Shown here: positions 53,031-64,000 of the stretch, one piece after another | Layout: every line of letters starts with the position of its first letter | How positions within the stretch are numbered: the stretch's first letter is position 1 | From: Symsagittifera roscoffensis | Lineage: Eukaryota > Xenacoelomorpha > Acoela > Convolutidae | Length of the DNA stretch: 64,000 nucleotides | Reading direction: 5' to 3' | NCBI RefSeq assembly: GCF_963678635.1 | Contig: NC_087069.1 | Span: forward strand, 28,930,776-28,994,775 | The notes under the pieces: model-generated | The model's database searches: none | What the model was told of the DNA's origin: nothing | The model's input: only the letters and a program-made list of their open reading frames with translations | Position numbers and translations under genes: made by a program

Positions 53031-54835
53031 TGTTCCAGAAACGTCCAAAACATATTTTACGATTTTTTTCCATATGTTTTTGTTAATTGTGAGCTTAATT
53101 GTGAGGTTAATTGAATAAAATTTTATTTTTTTGTTAGATCACTGGACATCACCACTTGTTTTCCCCAAATTGAGCAAATAAAAATTGCCTACAAGAAAAT
53201 TATTTTTCGTAGGAAAAAACAACCGATACAAATACTGCTGTCCTAATTGTCAGGAGCTGAGGTTCTTTTCTTTATAGAACGATCGTAAGTAAAGGATTTG
53301 ATCAGCGTGACTCCCGAAGTGATTTTACAAATCAATCATCAATGGAAGCCAAACAACCAAGTTTCGGAATTCTGGTCGTCACGGATTGCGTCTGGTGCCG
53401 TCAAAAAGATTATAGGGGAGGTTAGAACCAGCGGGAGTGAGTGCGATCAACAAAGACCTTCTTCTAGCAGTAAGGACCTAACAACCTTACTAACAACACT
53501 CAGAAATTCTGAAAGATCGTGCGCAATTAGTTTGTCAAAGATGGTGGTCAATTATAGTGCGCAATTGCGCTGCAAGTTTTCAGCGCCGCCCCATTGGTGT
53601 TCACAAGCTGGAAGTACAACCTTGACTGCCAACTTTAAGTTCAACTTTTTTAAGTAAGGTAAAATCCACTTTGGTATACAAGTAAGAAGGTAGTGAAGGG
53701 AAATCCATCTATGTCGGATAAACAGTCAGACGTCTTAACACTAGCGTTAAGGATCGTTGTAAATTGGATAATTCATCAAAAAACATCTAAAACTGCGTGG
53801 AGGCAATTGTCTGAGCTCAGAGTTATTTTGAAGGTCATTGATCAGTCAACTAGCAGTCTAAGCTACGAAGAAAAGATATAACGTGAAGTCGAACTATGTG
53901 TACCTCCAGGTTTTAAAAAAAAATTGTATAGTAATTTACAAACGTTAAAATACTATAAAAGATATACCTTGTTCCAGAAACGTCCAAAACATATTTTACG
54001 ATTTTTTTCCATATGTTTTTGTTAATTGTGAGCTTAATTGTGAGGTTAATTGAATAAAATTTTACTTTTTTGTTAGATCACTGGACATCACCACTTGTTT
54101 TCCCCAAATTGAGCAAATAAAAATTGCCTACAAGAAAATTATTTTTCGTAGGAAAAAACAACCGATACAAATACTGCTGTCCTAATTGTCAGGAGCTGAG
54201 GTTCTTTTCTTTATAGAACGATCGTAAGTAAAGGATTTGATCAGCGTGACTCCCGAAGTGATTTTACAAATCAATCATCAATGGAAGCCAAACAACCAAG
54301 TTTCGGAATTCTGGTCGTCACGGATTGCGTCTCGTGCCGTCAAAAAGATTATAGGGGAGGTTAGAACCAGCGGGAGTGAGGGCGATCAACAAAGACCTTC
54401 TTCTAGCAGTAAGGACCTAACAACCTTACTAACAACACTCAGAAATTCTCAAAGATCGTGCGCAATTAGTTTGTCAAAGATGGTGGTCAATTATAGTGCG
54501 CAATTGCGCTGCAAGTTTTCAGCGCCGTCCCATTGGTGTTCACAAGCTGGAAGTACAACCTTGACTGCCAACTTTAAGTTCAACTTTTTTAAGTAAGGTA
54601 AAATCCACTTTGGTATACAAGTAAGAAGGTAGTGAAGGGAAGTCCATCTATGTCGGATAAACAGTCAGACGTCTTAACACTAGCGTTAAGGATCATTGTA
54701 AATTGGATAATCCATCAAAAAACATCTAAAACTGCGTGGAGGCTATTGCCTGAGCTCAGAGTTATTTTGAAGATCATTGATCAGTCAACTAGCAGTCTAG
54801 GCTACGAAGAAAAAAAATTAAAACGTTAAGTCGAA
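52155..54835 (+). repeat. Three tandem units of about 939 bp with small ORFs
   Basis: Units start near 52155, 53031 and 53970 at the phrase 'cagaaacgtccaaaac'. The last two are 939 bases apart and almost identical; the first is about 876 long and more diverged. Units 2 and 3 each hold a 119-codon ORF (53298-53657, 54237-54596), starting at an ATT or ATC-type codon rather than ATG in this reading. A 62- to 65-codon ORF follows in every unit (52754-52942, 53693-53881, 54632-54829). The proteins are unrecognised. The near identity shows recent duplication and so gives little evidence of selection. Confidence 0.85.
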
Positions 54836-54859
54836 TTATGTGTACCTCCAGGCTTAATT

Positions 54860-55330
54860 AAATTAGCTGTAAGAAATGATGGTCTAGCAAAGGGGCCTTC
54901 ACTTGCAATAAATCTTCCAATTCTACGGCTGCAGAAGTATCTGAAAGCTTTAAAACAGGAAAAAACCATCGTGCGCGATCACCCAGCATGTGATGGACAC
55001 GAAGGCATCATGAACATTTTGCAGCAGATAAACCACATAACTATGAAAGGAGGTTCAAAGTGAGAGCTGCCAAAATGTAACAATCTTAGTGATTTTTTTC
55101 TGCCAAAACTAGTCGTCCAATAAGAAATTTTTCCTATGTATAATGATGACAATGAGAGCAATCAAAACAGAGCGAACTCATGTTTTTGATGTCATACTCA
55201 TTTCATTCAACTTTACAGTTCACACCAGTTCATACTGAATTAGGGCAGCTGTGCCGCAATTCAGTACAGGTGTAACGCTATCCAAGACACTGTACACGGA
55301 GTCGAAGGGCTTCGGATTACATCTGGTTGC
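54860..55330 (+). repeat. Unknown repeat family, part D, third partial copy
   Basis: It aligns with the second half of part D (from 'agctgtaagaa-tgg' onwards), including the 'ttgcagcag' site without insertion at about 55019-55027. It ends with 'tacacggagtcgaag' and 'ttacatctggtt' phrases shared with 51570-51615. Confidence 0.75.
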
Positions 55331-55339
55331 GTAGTCGCG

Positions 55340-55610
55340 ACAATTTCCACGTGTAATTTCTGAAAAAAGTCGGTCATATCGAGCGAACGTGTCGGGCTAA
55401 GTAAAACAACAGAGGGCTATCATCGGTCGGACCGATACAAGAACAAGAGGGCCAAGAGCTATTCAAATTGGAAGAAATGGAAGATGACGCATAGCAACAT
55501 GAGAGTGGGGTGGTTGAATGCACCCCAAGAACGTACCCGGCCGTAGGATTTTGACAGCTCGAGGGACTATATGATGATAGCAATAAAATCAAAGAAAAGG
55601 GAGTAAAAAA
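55340..55610 (+). pseudogene. Second Ty3-type element: nucleocapsid relic
   Basis: A CCHC zinc-knuckle relic is seen at about 55352-55392, with Lys-Lys-Val-Gly-His-Ile-Glu-Arg-Thr-Cys. The reading frame breaks at the second Cys codon. Acidic linker sequence follows and leads to the protease at 55613. Confidence 0.55.
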
Positions 55611-55612
55611 CG

Positions 55613-55936
55613 GTGGGCGCAAAAGTTCCTATTAAAATCAACGGTTGTAAAACAAGCATATGGATCGATAGTGCGTCACCGATATCGATATTTCCTATTG
55701 GAGAAATCCGAAAAACACTGCACGCCACATGCATCAAACTGCAAGAAATAGAGCCGAAGGACTTAGAGTTTCGCGACTACGGCAATAACCCCAAACACTT
55801 ACTGGGAACGAAGCTTATATCCAATGGCTGGGCGAAATCGACGACTACCATGGTCATTGGCGGAACTCAACAATCTGACACAAAACGCCATCTGATGGCT
55901 GGATTGAGGCTGCAAAGTGATGTCAATCCAGGATGA
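55613..55936 (+). pseudogene. Second Ty3-type element: aspartic protease fragment
   Basis: The open stretch of 107 codons begins with a GTG and is only a piece of a longer polyprotein. It shows Trp-Ile-Asp-Ser-Ala-Ser-Pro-Ile-Ser-Ile, the active-site motif of a retroelement protease in which Gly is replaced by Ala. Arg-Asp-Tyr-Gly-Asn-Asn follows, and a His-Leu-Met motif lies where the second hydrophobic Gly-Arg-Asp-Leu usually is. This protein differs clearly from the protease of the large element, so it is another family. Confidence 0.65.
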
Positions 55937-56660
55937 GAACGCGGCAGACGACGACAAGCTGAAAAAATGGCAGGAGGGTCACCGATCCGAAAACGGAGCC
56001 AATCGAGGCACTAAAACCGCCTCGCGGACTATCTCAACTAAAATAATTTTTGAGATGAATTCACTGTTCACACAAGTATTTATCCGCACTGGCAGAGTCA
56101 TCCGCTCCATTAAGACCACTGTCAACTAGGGAAAATTTATACATATGAACATCTGATTGTCAGGACGCTTTTGAAAATCTAAAGCGCCAGGTAGCAAACA
56201 TTCTCGACGTGCATGAAGATATTAGGATTGTGTGTGACGCCATTCATAATAGATTGGGAAATTTTTAGATCAACTCGGCACCGAAGGCTGGCAATCAATT
56301 TCGTTCGCATCGCTAAACGACGCTGAAAAACGGTACTGTACGAACGAATTAAAAATGCTCGCTCTGTCCTGGGGGGCAGAATACTTAAAAAATTATGTCC
56401 TGGGGAGAAATTTCCAAGTAGCTACCGATCACAAAGCACTAGTTTAAAACGGAAACTCTAAAAAAACGCTGCTTAGATAGATTAATTCCAATTGATTTCG
56501 AAGTTCAACATCTGGCAGGTGCAAAAGTCGGTCTAATTCCAATTGATTTCGAAGTTCAACATCTGGCAGGTGCGAAAGTCGGTCTAACGGACTATCTCTC
56601 CATAAACCCAATCAGTGAGGCAAAACATGTACCGATTTACGGTAGTATGTTCACGATTGC
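55917..56660 (+). pseudogene. Second Ty3-type element: RT start joined to RNase H
   Basis: From 55917 to 56129 the frame gives the linker before RT, ending in Phe-Ile-Arg-Thr-Gly-Arg. After about 30 bases the sense jumps to the end of RT and the RNase H domain (Cys-Asp-Ala-Ile-His-Asn near 56235, Asn-Glu-Leu-Lys-Met-Leu near 56346, Thr-Asp-His-Lys-Ala-Leu near 56425, then a Leu-Thr-Asp-Tyr-Leu-Ser motif near 56585). Almost the whole RT polymerase core is deleted. Integrase is not seen. Several frame changes are present. Confidence 0.7.
56483..56584 (+). repeat. 51-bp tandem duplication in unit 1
   Basis: The stretch from 'taattccaattgatttcg' to 'ggtc' is present twice in unit 1 and once in unit 2 (60332 onwards). 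It explains most of the length difference between the two units. Confidence 0.85.
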
Positions 56661-57177
56661 AAAAGCTAATTCAATTTAAAGCACCATCGGATTCAAGAAC
56701 ATATTATCCAGGGGTTTGGAAACTGTAAGTCATAATAACATTAAAGTAAATAATCAAAAATTAGCAAAAAGAAATACCGAATGCAAATTTCGTAAGCAAA
56801 TATGGCCGTCAGAGGGCGAGCTATCGTGTGATGACCAGTCTCCAATCAGCATCAGGGGAAAGAGGACGGAAGAGGTGACGAACGAGTCAGTAGTCGACGG
56901 TCACGAGTCCACAGAAGCAAATGCGACAAGTACAAACCCTGAACAAAAATGGCGGAAAACGGCAAAGCGACAGGGCCAGTACGGTAAAAGAAAAGGCACA
57001 CCAGAAATTGAACGGAAACGTAGCGGAAGATTATGAAATGAAAAATCCGCAGGAAGTTCCTAGGTTGGCACAGCGGCAATGAAACGAAAAAAGGGGGCGA
57101 AAAAGGAGAGAATTGGGAAGCGATACGGGGTCGAGGCGCAGTGGCCGAAAACGAACTGCAATGACAAATATTAGGGC

Positions 57178-57290
57178 TGTGAGAATATGGTTTTGACGTA
57201 TTGTATCATATAAACCCCTGTCACTGTTATGTTTGAATTAAAACGGGGCTAATTGTTCCAGACAGCTCCCTTTTTCACAGCTTGAGGGAA
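57178..57290 (+). repeat. Possible LTR start and promoter in unit 1 (also 60975)
   Basis: TGTGAGAATATGG begins a segment with a TATA-like 'tatcatataaacccc' about 30 bases downstream, a typical LTR layout. It follows the Pol tail. The end of the LTR and a primer site are not evident. The matching segment in unit 2 starts at 60975. Confidence 0.4.
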
Positions 57291-60107
57291 CTTGAGAGAA
57301 AAGAACAGACAGCGTCATAAGAAGATCTACGCAGTCCCTGGCCTTTCTTTGATTCTCATTACCTTAAACACGGGAAGAATTTGCTCCTTTTTTTGGAACA
57401 GCTACATGTTCCCGCTTGAAGAAAAAAGTATGAGCAGTCGAAGCGAAAGTTAATAAGTGCTGTTGTCCAAAGCACGAGAACGGCCACTCCCGATATCTAT
57501 GAGGATCTGCGGATGCCGGTGAACATAGCGTAATCAAAGCATAGCGTAATTTCATCTCGAGAAGCGAGAGATGCAATCCAGTGGGCTTCAACCAGTGGTC
57601 CACTTCTTACAACTGCAACAATTCAGCGAAAGGGAACTAAAGTCACTACGAGTGATGCTATCCCATCAAGTCCACCTTAGTGGTTTTTTTTGCAGATACT
57701 GGCACAGACAAGGAAGCTAACGCAGGGACGCCGCCAGGTGAAGTCGCAAAGGGCGTGGGCGTTGGCAGTGGAACTTCACAAGGAAACGAACGAGCAGTAA
57801 TTGTTGAAAGACTGTTGGAACTGCTTCTTCTTCGATGAGAGCCACATGAGTTAAAGTGCTCGTTATCTGCAAAAAAACCGATGACCGCGAAATTGCTGCT
57901 ACCACCACTCCTTAGTTTGGTCCTTTAATGAACTCACCCGGAGACTTGTGTTAGATTATTTAAAACTAAATTGAAACAGATTTTTTACGGTTTTTTGTTA
58001 CGGATAACGGTGTTGTTTTGGATCAAGTGGTGCACAGCACAGCTCTCAATAAAGGATTTCGGTATCTGAACTAAACCAGAAAGTGGATAGGACTAAGGCA
58101 TCAGGTAACAAGGTGTAAAGTCCAGAACCCGATAAGCCGACACCAGCAAGTTGTGAAATTCAGTACCCGATAAACCGACACAAAAGGACACTTGAAATTT
58201 TTCATAGAGACAGGATAAATCGTTAAAAAGTTTAGATGATAGCGCACAAAGAAACTTAAAGGATGTGAGTTTGCCGCAGTCTGTGCATGAAGTCTTGGGA
58301 TTTGGAACAAAACATCCTATACGAGATAATGTTAACGAAATTCAATTCCTTGTAGAAAATGATAGAGAATTGTCCGAGCTGAAATTGAATCAAAAAGTTG
58401 GAGAAAAACTATGCGAGAAAGAAGCAGCTGCAAAGATGTATACAAAAACAGGAGAGTAGAAAGGGCCAGAAATTGTTTGAAAGACAACAGTTTTCCGGCA
58501 GAACTGTAAGACGACAAGAAGGTAGGTTTTGGAAAAGAAGACATACGAGAAAAAAAATGATTTTTTGTAGGCCAAACAATTTAGTGAGAGGACGTATCTG
58601 ACAGACAGTTTTGTCAAAAAAAAAGAAAAAAAAGACAACAGCGACAGAACAACTGCCATGAAAAAGAATTGCGATATCATTGAGTCGCTGTATACTGGGT
58701 TATGATCACTACTGTTTTGAGCGAGGAAGCTGTTGAAGTAGCCATCGGGAGATTGTATGAGTCAGCCAAACCTCCGAAACTATCTCGCAAATTTATGAAA
58801 AAGTACTAATTTTGGCTGTTAGGTTTATTTTATATGCAACGGTTTCTTGTTTGTACAAAAAGGTGGTTTAGGAAAAGGTGTCTCCCTAGCAACAATACTA
58901 ATCATTTTGTGGCTCAAAGAAAACGAACGTGCCTTAATGGAAGAATTACCAAAAATGACGTTACTAAATGAGGATAATATCGGAGTCTGCCCTGGATTCC
59001 AAAAAAATGACATATGGAACTGAACGGGTAGAATGCGCAGCCTGCTTGAAATGGTTCTATTTGGGGTGTGGTAACATATCGAAAATGTTTTTAAAGATTT
59101 TGTAGTTTGTTAGTTTGAGCCTGTTTATTGTGATAAACTTATAGATAGGATATGATTGATGTTTTTGCCTGTTTGTCGAGCGCCCTTTGAGTGGTCCGAG
59201 GAGGCGCCGCTGGGCTTTTTGAGCTCGGGTGAAATTGTTCCTTATCTGCGAGCTTTAAAGATTTGTTATTTTTCTTTAAAAAAATGTTTATTTTTTCTTC
59301 ATCCATAAAATTCGGGCCCTGTCCTTATAGGTTAGTTCAATCCCTTTTTTTCCTGTCATTTTTTCACACTTACGCCGCGCCGTCAACATAGAAACAACAA
59401 TAATTGTACCACCAAAATGATTAAAACCTGCAAGTTTTTTAAATTGGTTTGGAAATGATCCTAAATGGTACGATGGTTTCAAGAAGTTCTTATGTGTGTT
59501 AATGTGAATTTTACCAACAATTTTCAATTGTTAATGTCTTAAGTCTAGATTATTTTGTAAATACACCAAATTCTGGTGTTCAAGTACTCAAGAGGGTAAC
59601 TATGGTCTCGGTTCTTTTTTTGACAAAATGTCTTTTGGATAAAAAGAATGATATTTTCTACACTAAAAAAAATGTTACAATTTAGCTGGTTTTTTTGTGT
59701 ATCTTTTGTTTTTTCTTGAACAACTCAAAAAAAATGGTCGTAAATAGCTATGCGCACAAACAAAAAAATAAGAAGCAATATTTTTTCACTGCTTAAACCC
59801 GGTACCCATTGGTTTAGCCCTCCCCGGGCGGATCCCGAGCAGAGAATAAAAATGATAGGCGGCAAATTTGATGAGGGAAATATATATACATCTCCCCATT
59901 TTTAATAGATGGTTTTGCGAGCGATTGCCAATGGCAACATGCTCAGCGCCAACGCGTCGAATTGCGTGCGAACCAAGGTTCTGGCAGATTGACAAAATAT
60001 TTATAGGCGTTTTTAGATAGGATGTATTTCTCTTTAGAGTTAGTATCTGATGGACCCTTAACCTCATCTCGGGTCAATTGTTTTATAGTTTTTTTAACTC
60101 GGAAATG
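57291..60107 (+). other. Middle of 3.8-kb unit 1: unassigned ORF fragments
   Basis: Between the possible LTR and the next RNase H segment lie fragments open on the plus strand. They include a Gln-rich piece at about 57577-57836, a 64-codon Glu/Lys-rich ORF at 58265-58459, and a Cys-x2-Cys-Leu-Lys-Trp-Phe-Tyr-Leu-Gly-Cys motif near 59029-59065 that resembles the second half of a PHD finger. A minus-strand ORF (59288-59527) is also open in both units. None is complete. Unit 2 repeats all of them from 61100 to 63900. Confidence 0.4.
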
Positions 60108-60108
60108 T

Positions 60109-60783
60109 TTAGATCAACTCGGCACCGAAGGCTGGCAATCAATTTCGTTCGCATCGCTCTTCCTAAACGACGCTGGAAAACGGTACTGTACGAACGAATT
60201 AAAAATGCTCGCTCTGTCCTGGGGGCAGAATACTTAAAAAATTATGTCCTGGGGAGAAAGTTCCAAGTAGCTACCGATCACAAAGCGCTAGTTTAAAACG
60301 GAAACTCTAAAAAAACGCTGCTTAGATAGATTAATTCCAATTGATTTCGAAGTTCAACATCTGGCAGGTGCGAAAGTCGGTCTAACGGACTATCTCTCCA
60401 TAAACCCAATCAGTGAGGCAAAACATGTACCGATTTACGGTAGTATGTTCACGATTGCAAAAGCTAATTCAATTCAAAGCACCATCGGATTCAAGAACAT
60501 ATTCAGGGGTTTGGAAACTGTAAGTCATAATAACATTAAAGTAAATAATCAAAAATTAGCAAAAAGAAATACCGAATGCAAATTTCGTAAGCAAATATGG
60601 CCGTCAGAGGGCGAGCTATCGTGTGATGACCAGTCTCCAATCAGCATCAGGGGAAAGAGGACGGAAGAGGTGACAAACGAGTCAGTAGTCATAGGTCACG
60701 AGTCCACAGAAGCAAATGCGACAAGTACAAACCCTGAACAAAAAATGGCGGAAAACGGTAAAGCGACAGGGCGAGTACGGTAA
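60109..60783 (+). pseudogene. RNase H and Pol tail, unit 2
   Basis: This repeats 56265-57036: RNase H motifs Asn-Glu-Leu-Lys-Met-Leu and Thr-Asp-His-Lys-Ala-Leu, the 'Leu-Thr-Asp-Tyr-Leu-Ser' tether motif near 60385, then a 112-codon open frame (60445-60783) of Lys/Glu/Ser-rich tail. Frame breaks occur near 60120 and 60294. A third copy begins at 63905 and is cut by the window end. Confidence 0.7.
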
Positions 60784-63700
60784 AAGAAAAGGCACACCAG
60801 AAATTGAACGGAAACGTAGCGGAAGATTATGAAATGAAAAATCCGCAGGAAGTTCCTAGGTTGGCACAGCGGCAATGAAACGAAAAAAAGGGGGCGAAAA
60901 AGGAGAGAATCGGGAAGCGATACGGGGTCGAGGCGCAGTGGCCGAAAACGAACTGCAGTGACAAATATTAGGGCTGTGAGAATATGGTTTTGACGTATTG
61001 TATCATATAAACCCCTGTCACTGTTATGTTTGAATTAAAACGGGGCTAATTGTTCCAGGCAGCTCCCTTTTTCACAGCTTGAGGGAACTTGAGAGAAAAG
61101 AACAGACAGCGTCATAAGAAGATCTACGCAGTCCCTGGCCTTTCTTTGATTCTCATTACCTTAAACACGGGAAGAATTTGCTCCTTTTTTCGGAACAGCT
61201 ACATGTTCCCGCTTGAAGAAAAAAGTTTGAGCAGTCGAAGCGAAAGTTAATAAGTGCTGTTGTCCAAAGCACGAGAACGGCCACTCCCGATATCTATGAG
61301 GATCTGCGGATGCCGGTGAACATAGCGTAATCAAAGCATAGCGTAATTTCATCTCGAGAAGCGAGAGATGCAATCCAGTGGGCTTCAACCAGTGGTCCAC
61401 TTCTTACAACTGCAACAATTCAGCGAAGGGGAATTAAAGTCACTACGAGTGATGCTATCCCATCAAGTCCACCTTAGTGGTTTTTTTGCAGATACTGGCA
61501 CAGACAAGGAAGCTAACGCAGGGACGCCGCCAGGTGAAGTCGCAAAGGGCGTGGGCGTTGGCAGTGGAACTTCACAAGGAAACGAACGAGCAGTAATTGT
61601 TGAAAGACTGTTGGAACTGCTTCTTCTTCGATGAGTTAAAGTGCTCGTTATCTGCAAAAAAACCGATGACCGCAAAATTGCTGCTACCACCACTCCTTAG
61701 TTTGGTCCTTTAATGAACTCACACGGAGACTTGTGTTAGATTATTTAAAACTAAATTGAAACAGATTTTTTACGGTTTTTTGTTACGGATAACGGTGTTG
61801 TTTTGGATCAAGTGGTGCACAGCACAGCTCTCAATAAAGGATTTCGGTATCTGAACTAAACCAGAAAGTGGATAGGACTAAGGCATCAGGTAACAAGGTG
61901 TAAAGTCCAGAACCCGATAAGCCGACACCAGCAAGTTGTAAAATTCAGTACCCGATAAACCGACACAAAAGGACACTTGAAATTTTTCATAGAGACAGGA
62001 TAAATCGTTAAAAAGTTTAGATGATAGCGCACAAAGAAACTTAAAGGATGTGAGTTTGCCGCAGTCTGTGCATGAAGTCTTGGGATTTGGAACAAAACAT
62101 CCTATACGAGATAATGTTAACGAAATTCAATTCCTTGTAGAAAATGATAGAGAATTGTCCGAGCTGAAATTGAATCAAAAAGTTGGAGAAAAACTATGCG
62201 AGAAAGAAGCAGCTGCAAAGATGTATACAAAGACAGGAGAGTAGAAAGGGCCAGAAATTGTTTGAAAGACAACAGTTTTCCGGCAGAACTGTAAGACGAC
62301 AAGAAGGTAGGTTTTGATGCTCTGAAAAAGAAGACATACGAGAAAAAAAATGATTTTTTGTAGGCCAAACAATTTAGTGAGAGGACGTATCTGACAGACA
62401 GTTTTGTCAAAAAAAAAGAAAAAAAAGACAACAGCGACAGAACAACTGCCATGAAAAAGAATTGCGATATCATTGAGTCGCTGTATACTGGGTTATGATC
62501 ACTACTGTTTTGAGCGAGGAAGCTGTTGAAGTAGCCACCGGGAGATTGTATGAGTCAGCCAAACCTCCGAAACTATCTCGCAAATTTATGAAAAAGTACT
62601 AATTTTGGCTGTTAGGTTTATTTTATATGCAACGGTTTCTTGTTTGTACAAAAAGGTGGTTTAGGAAAAGGTGTCTCCCTAGCAACAATACTAATCATTT
62701 TGTGGCTCAAAGAAAACGAACGTGCCTTAATGGAAGAATTACCAAAAATGACGTTACTAAATGAGGATAATATTGGAGTCTGCCCTGGATTCCAAAAAAA
62801 ATGACATATGGAACTGAAAGGGTAGAATGCGCAGCCTGCTTGAAATGGTTCTATTTGGGGTGTGGTAACATATCGAAAATGTTTTTAAAGATTTTGTAGT
62901 TTGTTAGTTTGAGCCTGTTTATTGTGATAAACTTATAGATAGGATATGATTGATGTTTGTGCCTGTTTGTCGAGCGCCCTTTGAGTGGTCCGAGGAGGCG
63001 CCGCTGGGCCTTTTGAGCTCGGGTGAAATTGTTCCTTATCTGCGAGCTTTAAAGATTTGTTATTTTTCTTTAAAAAAATGTTTATTTTTTCTTCATCCAT
63101 AAAATTCGGGCCCTGTCCTTATAGGTTAGTTCAATCCCTTTTTTTCCTGTCATTTTTTCACACTTACGCCGCGCCGTCAACATAGAAACAACAATAATTG
63201 TACCACCAAAATGATTAAAACCTGCAAGTTTTTTAAATTGGTTTGGAAATGATCCTAAATGGTACGATGGTTTCAAGAAGTTCTTATGTGTGTTAATTTG
63301 AATTTTACCAACAATTTTCAATTGTTAATGTCTTAAGTCTAGATTTTTTTGTAAATACACCAAATTCTGGTGTTCAAGTACTCAAGAGGGTAACTATGGT
63401 CTCGGTTCTTTTTTTGACAAAATGTCTTTTGGATAAAAAGAATGATATTTTCTACACTAAAAAAAATGTTACAATTTAGCTGGTTTTTTTTGTGTATCTT
63501 TTGTTTTTTTCTTGAACAACTCAAAAAAAATGGTCGTAAATAGCTATGCGCACAAACAAAAAAATAAGAAGCAATATTTTTTCACTGCTTAAACCCGGTA
63601 CCCATTGGTTTAGCCCTCCCCGGGCGGATCCCGAGCAGAGAATACAAATGATAGGCGGCAAATTTGATGAGGGAAATATATATACATCTCCCCATTTTTA

Positions 63701-64000
63701 ATAGATGGTTTTCCGAGCGATTGCCAATGGCAACATGCTCAGCGCCAACGCGTCGAATTGCGCGCGAACCAAGGTTCTGGCAGATTGACAAAATATTTAT
63801 AGGCGTTTTTAGATAGGATGTATTTCTCTTTAGTGTTAGTATCTAATGGACCCTTAACCTCATCTCGGGTCAATTGTTTTATAGTTTTTTTAACTCGGAA
63901 ATGTTTAGATCAACTCGGCACCGAAGGCTGGCAATCAATTTCGTTCGCATCGCTCTTCCTAAACGACGCTGAAAAACGGTACTGTACGAACGAATTAAAA

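Larger units (their letters stand above)
56268..64000 (+). repeat. Tandem 3.8-kb repeats containing the RNase H segment
   Basis: The phrase 'gatcaactcggcaccgaagg' occurs at 56268, 60112 and 63908, giving periods of 3844 and 3796. Units 1 and 2 match almost throughout, and the third begins before the window ends. Each unit runs from RNase H through a Lys/Arg-rich Pol tail, a possible LTR start and leader, an unrecognised middle part, and back to RNase H. The left join at 60111 and 63907 is the same ('aactcggaaatgttta') and differs from the join at 56267, as expected for tandem duplication. Confidence 0.9.

Noticed and set aside
59786-60067. Host exon candidate on the minus strand (93 codons), repeated at 63582-63791
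   Set aside because: It lies within the 3.8-kb tandem unit, is shortened by a frame change in the second unit, and shows no domain.

Overview
The window is AT-rich eukaryotic repeat DNA with no recognisable single-copy host gene. Ty3-type polymerases, an AP-endonuclease LINE, 8-bp-TSD and TA-flanked MITEs, a GT-AG intron candidate with a TACTAAC branch site and a tRNA-like relic all point to a non-vertebrate eukaryote, most likely an invertebrate animal. The phylum cannot be settled from this sequence.

The main object is one family of very large Ty3-like LTR elements. It is seen three times. Copy 1 (3542 down to 1, minus strand) is the 5' end of an inverted copy that leaves the window. Copy 2 (11660-30186, plus) is nearly complete at about 18.5 kb. 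It carries a leader ORF, a basic ORF1, a gag-pol frame (capsid, CCHC knuckle, protease, RT, RNase H, integrase), two small membrane proteins, a Pro/Ser/Thr-rich ORF, an envelope-like glycoprotein and an unrecognised 602-residue ORF after env. A candidate intron follows the last stop codon. Copy 3 (35103-38329, plus) is an internally deleted derivative that keeps the leader and the 3' end. Neighbouring ORFs in copy 2 overlap by 4 to 26 bases, as in compact viral genomes. The pol and env frames carry stops and frameshifts, so this copy is not intact.

Between copies 1 and 2 (3.5-11.7 kb) lie a LINE RT relic, a MITE with a perfect 8-bp target duplication, and a roughly 960-bp foldback-like element filled with AT-rich palindromic motifs. 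Between copies 2 and 3 lie a TA-type MITE and a 2.5-kb array of a 26-bp minisatellite with an 897-bp higher-order period.

From 38 kb onward the sequence is nested, decayed repeats. These are a LINE ORF2 relic (about 41.8-44.8 kb); a tandemly duplicated repeat family of unknown type (45.4-55.3 kb), one unit of which is split by a 984-bp inverted-repeat insertion holding a tRNA-Arg-like sequence and G-tracts; and a second, unrelated Ty3-type element. Part of that element forms tandem repeats of about 3.8 kb that run off the right edge.
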